Shown here: piece by piece, positions 58,266-64,000 of the stretch
Numbering within the stretch: position 1 is the stretch's first letter
Layout of the letters: each line of letters begins with the position of its first letter
Assembly: GCA_038141705.1 (NCBI GenBank)
Contig: JAYQIQ010000001.1
Span: 124,001-188,000 of the forward strand
DNA length: 64,000 nucleotides
Direction: 5' to 3'
Origin: Eutrophomonas brisbanensis
GTDB lineage: Bacteria; Pseudomonadota; Gammaproteobacteria; Burkholderiales; Eutrophovitaceae
Made by a program: the position numbers and the translations under genes
The notes under the pieces: generated by a model
Databases searched by the model: none
Seen by the model: the letters and a program-made list of their open reading frames with translations, nothing else
Told to the model about the DNA's origin: nothing

Positions 58266-59759
58266 ATGCATACCATTCCGGTTTATCAAAGCAAGCACGT
58301 CAGGGAAATAGAGGCAGCAGCACTCGCAAAAGAGCCGACTCCTCCGCTCATGGAAAGAGCTGGCTACGCGGCGGCAGAACTTATTCAACGCATTTCGCCA
58401 GACGGATGTAAAAATATTCTCGTATTGGCCGGACCGGGCAATAACGGTGGAGACGCATTTGTTACAGCTAAACACTTAGCACGGTCATTCCATCACGTCA
58501 CATTGATGCTGGTAGAGCCAAACAAAAAAAGACCCCCAGACGCCCAGAATGCTTTTGATGAGCTATCCCAGCTGGATATAGCAATTACAAAAGAATTAGA
58601 GCGCGATCAAGAATACGACTTCATCGTGGATGGCATCTTCGGTATTGGCGTCTCTCACGCCTTAAGCGATGCGTTAATTGATGTAATAAATCAGATCAAT
58701 ATCCTGGATAAACCGGTACTGGCACTAGATATTCCAACGGGATTAAATGCGGATTCAGGCGAAATTCTCGGCGCATGTATCCGCGCCACCTACACCCTAA
58801 CTTTTTTGGGATACAAAGCTGGCCTTTTCACAAGAGATGGCCCCGACATGAGCGGTGAGGTTTTCCTGGACATGCTGGGGCAGACGAGTGCCCCTGCATC
58901 GCAAGATTTTGGTCACCTCATCGGTTTGGATATTGTTAAGTCGTCAATCCCAACCCGAAAATTAAATAGTCACAAGGGGCAGCATGGGAGACTACTTGTG
59001 GTGGGCGGTGCGCCGGGTATGACGGGCGCTGCCGTTCTCGCAGCACGAGCAGCCCTATTTTCCGGCGCTGGTTCTGTAACGATTGGTTTTTTGGAAGAAG
59101 TTGACCGCGTCGATTGGAGTCAGCCAGAAATTATGGTGAAGCCATTACGCGCTGTACTGGAGAATGAAAGATTCGACTGTATCGTCATAGGACCCGGACT
59201 TGGCACTTCAAAATCTGCTGAGCATGTGTTGCGGTCTGTTTTAAAAAAAGATACCCCAGTCGTTCTAGATGCCGATGCCCTCAACATTATTGGAACGGCT
59301 AAGGTTCTTAAAACCATGCTATCCAAAAGAGAGGCGCCAGATGTCATCACGCCTCACCCCGGAGAGGCGGCAACACTTCTGGAGACCACCGTACCGGAAG
59401 TACAACACAATCGTATACATAGCGCCTTGGATCTAGCAGAAGAGTTAAATTGCGACGTTGTTTTAAAGGGTGTTGGGAGCGTTTGCGCATTTAATTCTGG
59501 TGATTGGTTTATCAATACCAGCGGGAACCCAGGACTAGCAGCTGCGGGTATGGGCGATGTATTAGCAGGTTTGATCGCAGCATTAATTTGCCAAGGATCG
59601 AGCCCACATGCGGCGCTACTTTCTGCAGTGCATATCCACGGACTTGCAGGCGATCGCCTTCTCGAGAGACTTGGAGCACCAGTGGGAATTACTGCATCAG
59701 AGGTTATACTAGCTACGAGGAGCGTAATAAACGAAATCTACGCATCGATTGAACGCTAA
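58266..59759 (+). CDS. nnr: Bifunctional NAD(P)H-hydrate epimerase / ADP-dependent NAD(P)H-hydrate dehydratase
   Basis: This 497-residue protein joins two repair enzymes. The N-terminal epimerase (about 1-215) has AGPGNNGGDAFVTAKHL and VDGIFGIG. The C-terminal ADP-dependent dehydratase (about 225-490) has VLDADALNII, TPHPGEAATLL and NPGLAAAGMGDVLAGLIAAL. Together they restore damaged (hydrated) NAD(P)H. The gene is divergent from purL. TATACT lies six bases upstream of the ATG and there is no clear ribosome site, so a leaderless or very short leader is possible. Intact. Confidence 0.95.
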   Translation: MHTIPVYQSKHVREIEAAALAKEPTPPLMERAGYAAAELIQRISPDGCKNILVLAGPGNNGGDAFVTAKHLARSFHHVTLMLVEPNKKRPPDAQNAFDELSQLDIAITKELERDQEYDFIVDGIFGIGVSHALSDALIDVINQINILDKPVLALDIPTGLNADSGEILGACIRATYTLTFLGYKAGLFTRDGPDMSGEVFLDMLGQTSAPASQDFGHLIGLDIVKSSIPTRKLNSHKGQHGRLLVVGGAPGMTGAAVLAARAALFSGAGSVTIGFLEEVDRVDWSQPEIMVKPLRAVLENERFDCIVIGPGLGTSKSAEHVLRSVLKKDTPVVLDADALNIIGTAKVLKTMLSKREAPDVITPHPGEAATLLETTVPEVQHNRIHSALDLAEELNCDVVLKGVGSVCAFNSGDWFINTSGNPGLAAAGMGDVLAGLIAALICQGSSPHAALLSAVHIHGLAGDRLLERLGAPVGITASEVILATRSVINEIYASIER

Positions 59760-59799
59760 TCTGCGGTGGATTACTTACGAGACGATTATTAAAAACCAG

Positions 59800-61485
59800 A
59801 TGTCCAAGAAAGTACAAAAGATAGACGCATTGGTGATAGGCGCTGGATTTTCAGGGCTATACCAACTCCACCTCCTGAGAGATCAATTGGGACTCAATAC
59901 TACTGTCGTAGAAACTGGAGCAGATCTTGGTGGAACTTGGTATTGGAACCGCTATCCAGGGGCACGTTGTGATTCGGAAAGTCATTCGTATTGTTACCTT
60001 TTCTCCGAGGAGCTCTACAAGGAATGGGAATGGAGCGAACGTTATCCTCAACCGGATGAGATACGGGCCTATCTAAATTTCGTCGCCAAAAAACTGGATC
60101 TGAGAAAAGATATTTTATTCAACACAAAAGTCGTATCTGCTAAGTACGAGGCAGAGAGTGCGCAATGGGTTGTGACAACCGAGAGTGGGGAAATTTTTGA
60201 AACGAAATACCTGATTACCGCCATTGGATGTATATCCTCAGCGAACATCCCGAACATTCCTGGCTTAGACCAATTCAAGGGCGAGTGGTATCACACGGGC
60301 CAATGGCCGCATGATGGAGTGGACTTTAAAGGCAAACGGGTTGCACAAATCGGTACGGGATCGACCGGAATTCAAGCCGCGCCAGTCATTGCAGAGACTG
60401 CGAAAACGCTCACCGTTTTTCAACGAACCGCAAATTACAGTGTGCCTGCACGCAATGGCCCACTAAATGCAGAGTTCAAAGCATATGTGAAAGAAAACTA
60501 CGCCGAACTGAAAGACATCATCCAATCGACACCGAATGGTCATCCATTTCGAATTTCTAATACTAAGGTCTTTGATGTATCTGAAGAAGACAGGCAGAGC
60601 ATTTACGAAGCCGCCTGGGAAAAAGGTGGATTACAATTTCGAGCAAGCTTCCAAGATCTCATTGTTAACAAAACAGCAAATGACACTGCCGCCGAATTTT
60701 TGAAACAAAAAATTCGCGACACCGTTAACGATCAGGGCACTGCGAATTCTCTTGCCGAGATTGATCATCCATACGCGGCAAAACGACCACCCATTGATAC
60801 GCATTACTTCGAGACCTTTAATCAAAAACATGTTTCACTCGTAGACCTTAGAAAAGACCCCATCGTAGAAATTACTAAATCTGGAATTAAAACCGAAAGC
60901 GGTGAAAAACAATTTGATGTCATCGTCTTTGCGACGGGCTTTGATGCGATCACGGGCAAGTTTTTCCAAATCGACATTCAGGGCGCGGAAGGAAAGACCT
61001 TAAAGCATGCTTGGGCTGAAGGACCCAAAACTTATCTTGGCTTACAAACGCCTGGGTTTCCGAACCTATTCACCATTACTGGACCGGGTAGTCCATCGGT
61101 ACTATGCAATATGCCAGTTCCAATCGAGCAACACGCCGAGTGGATACGAGACTGCATTGCTTACATGGAAAAGCATGAATTTATATCTTGCGACACCGAT
61201 GTAGAGTCCGCGGAAAAATGGGTGGCACATGTCAATGAGGCTGCAGCAGCGACTTTATTGCCAACTGCAAAACACTCCTGGTACTTAGGTGCAAATGTTC
61301 CAGGTAAGCCGCGCGTATTTATGCCTTACGCAGGCGGAATGGTTCGCTACCGCGCAATTTGCCAAGATGTTGTCGATAAAGGATATCAAGGGTTTGTGAT
61401 GAAAAAGCGTGATGACGAATCGAGTAATAAAAATACGTCTAACGACTTTAGCGCTGCAGGAAAAATAACCTCTCCGGGAGTCTAA
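59800..61485 (+). CDS. Baeyer-Villiger flavin monooxygenase
   Basis: The protein has about 561 residues from the ATG at 59800 (MSKKVQKIDALVIGAGFSG); an upstream TTG at 59749 overlaps the previous gene. The FAD motif GAGFSG is near the start, GTGSTGIQ binds NADPH, and the Baeyer-Villiger fingerprint FKGEWYHTGQWP (about 159-170; F-x-G-x3-H-x3-W-P) is complete. GGTWYWNRYPGARCDSESHSY is typical of cyclohexanone-type enzymes. They insert oxygen into ketones to form esters or lactones. The natural substrate is unknown and no lactonase or esterase is next to it. Its stop overlaps the crcB stop by four bases. Confidence 0.92.
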   Translation: MSKKVQKIDALVIGAGFSGLYQLHLLRDQLGLNTTVVETGADLGGTWYWNRYPGARCDSESHSYCYLFSEELYKEWEWSERYPQPDEIRAYLNFVAKKLDLRKDILFNTKVVSAKYEAESAQWVVTTESGEIFETKYLITAIGCISSANIPNIPGLDQFKGEWYHTGQWPHDGVDFKGKRVAQIGTGSTGIQAAPVIAETAKTLTVFQRTANYSVPARNGPLNAEFKAYVKENYAELKDIIQSTPNGHPFRISNTKVFDVSEEDRQSIYEAAWEKGGLQFRASFQDLIVNKTANDTAAEFLKQKIRDTVNDQGTANSLAEIDHPYAAKRPPIDTHYFETFNQKHVSLVDLRKDPIVEITKSGIKTESGEKQFDVIVFATGFDAITGKFFQIDIQGAEGKTLKHAWAEGPKTYLGLQTPGFPNLFTITGPGSPSVLCNMPVPIEQHAEWIRDCIAYMEKHEFISCDTDVESAEKWVAHVNEAAAATLLPTAKHSWYLGANVPGKPRVFMPYAGGMVRYRAICQDVVDKGYQGFVMKKRDDESSNKNTSNDFSAAGKITSPGV

Positions 61486-61865
61486 GCTCCAAAGAAAGTT
61501 CGGAAGCAGTACATCCCGATGATCGTCATCAGGATCGAACCAATTACGTGCATCCCTATGAGCAACAACATCCACCCCGCTCTCCCCGTCTGCAAAAGAT
61601 GAACAGCCTCTGCGGAAAAACTCGAAAAGGTGGTTAATGCACCCAAAAACCCAGTAATGAAAAATAACTTCCACTCCGGAGGTAGTTGAACATTTTGCGA
61701 AAAAAATTCGACAGCCAATCCGATCAGAAAACCACCCGTCATATTCGCGACAAATGTTCCAAGCGGGATATTCGGAAGTACAGCGTTTAGCGCAACCCCC
61801 AATCCCCACCGGAGCCAGGCTCCACCGGCCGCTCCGACTCCAATCGCTACGAGCTTAGTTATCAT
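61482..61865 (-). CDS. crcB: Fluoride ion channel CrcB (Fluc)
   Basis: This 127-residue protein has four membrane segments and the family motifs GAAGGAWLRWGLG, GTFVANMTGGFLIG and GFLGALTTFSSFS. Fluc channels let fluoride out of the cell as dimers. The gene is the last in the run modB-modC-modA-crcB, 15 bases behind modA. A dedicated fluoride riboswitch would not be expected in so short a gap and none is seen there. The link to molybdate uptake is only positional. Confidence 0.94.
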   Translation of the reverse strand: MITKLVAIGVGAAGGAWLRWGLGVALNAVLPNIPLGTFVANMTGGFLIGLAVEFFSQNVQLPPEWKLFFITGFLGALTTFSSFSAEAVHLLQTGRAGWMLLLIGMHVIGSILMTIIGMYCFRTFFGA

Positions 61866-61880
61866 AAACGTTAGTATGCC

Positions 61881-62640
61881 CTATCTAAAAAACCCATTAC
61901 GCTTTAATAAGTCATCCATGGTCTCAGAACTTAAAAAGTCGACGAAATCTTGGGCCAAAACTGGGTTATTCGTTGTTTTAACAATCGCCATCGGATATTG
62001 AATATCTAAACTTGCATCCTCGATTGGCACCACTCGAAGTTTGTTTTGAACCAGAAGCGAGTCCGTGATATATACGAACGCGACATCGACCTCGCCTCTC
62101 GTCGCATAATCAAGGCACTGTCGCACGTTTTGTGCATAAATAAACTTATTCGAAATCTTTTCCCACATTCCGGCCTTTTCCAATATTTTCTGGGTATAAC
62201 GACCAGCTGGCACGCTCCTGGGGTGTCCAATCGCTATACGCTTAACCGATCCGTTATCGAGCGAGCGAATATCACCGATATCGAGGTCAGATCGAACCAA
62301 CATTACCAACTTATTTTTCGAAAATATTCGAACGGCACTGTCAACGACTAGATCTTTTCGGACCGCAACATCCATTGTCTCTGAGTCCGCAGACACAAAA
62401 ACATCGACTGGAGCGCCTCGCTCGATTTGTCTCAATAAAGTACCTGAGCTCGCAAAATTTAAAATGATCTTTACTTCCAGGATGAGATTTTTCAAATTGC
62501 GCAGCTGCCTCATTCATGACGTTTGTTAAGCTCGATGCGGCGGAGACAATTAATTCATTTGCGAGACCTATAAGCGGAAACATCCAAAGAACGACTGCAA
62601 TACTTAAAGATCGAAACCACATGCTGAGCGCTCTACTCAT
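61881..62640 (-). CDS. modA: Molybdate ABC transporter substrate-binding protein ModA (frameshifted near 62475)
   Basis: The protein has a signal peptide (about 1-27, ending GLANE) and the ModA start ELIVSAASSLTNVMNEAAAQFEKSHPG. The frame then changes: with one A fewer at 62475-62476 it reads HPGVKIILNFASSGTLLRQIERGAPVDVFVSAD, the oxyanion-binding region. The rest runs to 61881. Repaired length is about 252 residues. It captures molybdate (or tungstate) in the periplasm. Its start overlaps the modC end by eight bases. The order modB-modC-modA is not the common modA-modB-modC order. Confidence 0.93.
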
Positions 62641-63396
62641 CTAATGCGCCCGTTGCGCTAAGGAGTAACTCTCTGATTTTTGGACGAATTGGTTTCCCTT
62701 CAAGATCTCGATACGGGGCACCAATCAAAGCTACGATATCTTTCACAACGCCGTTATCCATCAAGATCAGTCGCTGTGCGAGTTCTGCAACATCTTGGGG
62801 ATCGTGCGTAATGATCAAAACAGGAATCGAGAACAATCTTTGAGTTTTTTAAGCTCCTCCCGCATACGTATTCGCAAAAGTGGATCCAGCGCTGCGAACG
62901 GCTCATCCAGCAATAATATTGAGGGACGGAGCATGAGCGATCTAGCCAGCCCAACCCGCTGTCGCTGCCCTCCCGATAACTGAGCTGGATATTTTTTTGA
63001 AAGTTCTTCTAAGTGAAAAACATCGAGGAGTTCTCGAAGTCTCGCCTCATCTTTTCTCGAGGACGTCAGTAGCGCTCTTCTGCTTGAAAAATTTATGTTT
63101 TCCTCGACGGTCAAATGTGGGAAAAGTGCATAGTCTTGAAAGAGGTACCCGACGTTTCTCTCGCGCGACGCCATATCGATTCTTTGAGCGGAATCAAACA
63201 TTACCGAGCGATCAATCTTTACAGACCCTTGGTCGGGTTTTTCAAGGCCCGCGATCATTTTCAAAACTAAACTTTTACCAGCACCAGATGGACCAAAAAT
63301 AACCGTGATGTCTTCCTCACTCGAAAACTCTACATCCAAATTGAACTGATGCCCTCCGGAGTGAAGTCGCTTCTTAGCCGAAAAATCGATTCTCAT
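62633..63396 (-). CDS. modC: Molybdate ABC transporter ATPase ModC, short form (frameshifted near 62835)
   Basis: The ATPase has Walker A GPSGAGKS, the signature LSGGQRQRVGLARSL, Walker B ILLLDEPFAALD and a switch His in ITHDPQDV. The frame changes after LKKLKD; with one more T it reads KDLFSIPVLIITHDPQDVAEL and continues to 62633. Repaired length is about 254 residues. It therefore lacks the C-terminal TOBE/Mop molybdate-binding domain found in the usual 350-residue ModC. Its start overlaps the modB stop by four bases. Confidence 0.92.
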
Positions 63397-64000
63397 GTCG
63401 GGCTACTCCGATACATACTTGGGACGCAGAAAATAATTCGACGCAAGGAGAACCAGACACAAACGATTGAGGTGATGATCACAAGAAAATTAGCCACATA
63501 GTCATCCCCGCTTTGAACCGCCTCATATACCGCGATGGAGAGCGTTTGCGTTTTACCAGGAAGGCTACCCGCAACCATAAGCGTCGCACCGAACTCACCA
63601 AGCGCTCTCGCAAAAGACAACATTGCCCCTGCTAAGATTCCTCTCCAAGCTAGTGGAAGTGTGACTCGAACAAAAACCATGAATTCGGTTTGACCCAATA
63701 CCCGCGCCGCATCCTCGAACTTCCCTGACACGGATTCAAATGCCGCACGGGACGATTTGTAAACGAGCGGAAATGCGACTACTGAGGCTGCGATGACGGC
63801 CCCCTGCCAAGTAAAGATCAAGGTAATCGAAAATATCTCTTGTAACCACCCACCGATAGGTCCATTTCGACCCAAAAGCACTAGAAGGTAATATCCCAAA
63901 ACCGTCGGCGGTAAAACCACTGGAAGTGTCATTACTGCATCAAGAATTTCTTTGCCCCAAAATTTCTTCCGAGCAGCAAGCAACGCCACCGAGACGCCAA
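63393..64000 (-). CDS. modB: Molybdate ABC transporter permease ModB (partial, N-terminus beyond window edge)
   Basis: About 202 residues of an estimated 225 are seen; the open frame continues through the window end, so the GTG at 63989 is not the true start. Membrane segments include LDAVMTLPVVLPPTVLGYYLLVLLG and the permease loop AARVLGQTEFMVFVRVTLPLAWRGI with ARALGEFGATLMVAG, the EAA-type ModC contact. It is the permease of the molybdate importer with ModC and ModA, coupled by ATGA to modC. Confidence 0.94.
   Translation of the reverse strand, partial: GVSVALLAARKKFWGKEILDAVMTLPVVLPPTVLGYYLLVLLGRNGPIGGWLQEIFSITLIFTWQGAVIAASVVAFPLVYKSSRAAFESVSGKFEDAARVLGQTEFMVFVRVTLPLAWRGILAGAMLSFARALGEFGATLMVAGSLPGKTQTLSIAVYEAVQSGDDYVANFLVIITSIVCVWFSLRRIIFCVPSMYRSSPT

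Noticed and set aside
61866..61880. Fluoride riboswitch before crcB
   Set aside because: Only 15 bases separate modA and crcB, too few for the riboswitch.
1..64000. tRNA, rRNA or insertion sequences
   Set aside because: No cloverleaf-like stretch, rRNA core sequence, transposase or terminal inverted repeat was found in the gaps between genes.

Overview
The window looks like a chromosomal segment of a betaproteobacterium, most likely of the order Burkholderiales, with moderate GC content for that group (my impression, not a computed value). The case rests on gene order: rpsF-priB-rpsR-rplI-dnaB; a gntR-sdhCDAB-sdhE-gltA-sucA-sucB-lpdA-zapE run; and septation protein-yciI-bolA-ppiC facing purL. 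I saw no rRNA, tRNA, phage, insertion sequence or CRISPR array.

Layout. 1-8.8 kb: rmuC (cut by the window edge), typA, a divergent selenium pair (selD / selU-mnmH) with a PrxQ peroxiredoxin, then dnaB and the ribosomal operon rpsF-priB-rpsR-rplI with a good sigma70 promoter and a terminator. 9-10.5 kb: a DHA2-type efflux transporter. 10.5-27 kb: a long minus-strand run of central metabolism: GntR regulator, succinate dehydrogenase, SdhE, citrate synthase, 2-oxoglutarate dehydrogenase E1/E2/E3, ZapE, an AcuI-type acryloyl-CoA reductase, propionate-CoA ligase, a small membrane protein and an M23 peptidase. 27-36.4 kb: the divergent plus-strand arm with malate dehydrogenase, a CitE-like lyase, prpB, prpC, prpD, acnA and a pseudouridine synthase. 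The two arms share one intergenic region with palindromes that are good candidates for GntR operators. Together they join most of the TCA cycle to the methylcitrate cycle and to acrylate/propionate entry.

36.4-46 kb is accessory: a PIN-domain protein, an MFS transporter and a two-partner secretion locus (TpsB transporter plus a TpsA exoprotein of roughly 2,000 residues). The exoprotein is built of passenger-type beta repeats, a Ser-rich stretch, duplicated Gly/Asn-rich blocks and an Asp-Pro-Thr-Pro minisatellite. 46-53 kb: a thiol-dioxygenase-like cupin with a four-domain rhodanese, a lipoprotein, then a set of small redox enzymes (cupin, SDR, pirin, nitroreductase, AhpD-like). 52-64 kb: yciB-yciI-bolA-parvulin, purL, NAD(P)HX repair enzyme, Baeyer-Villiger monooxygenase, crcB and the molybdate transporter modBCA (modB cut by the edge).

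A striking property is that about 15 genes are broken, nearly all by one-base length changes, often in short homopolymers. They include genes expected to be important (sucB, purL, selD, prpD). Internal repeats in tpsA show the same one-base differences between otherwise matching copies. I read most of these as sequence or assembly errors rather than gene decay, so each broken gene is annotated as one locus with the break position given.
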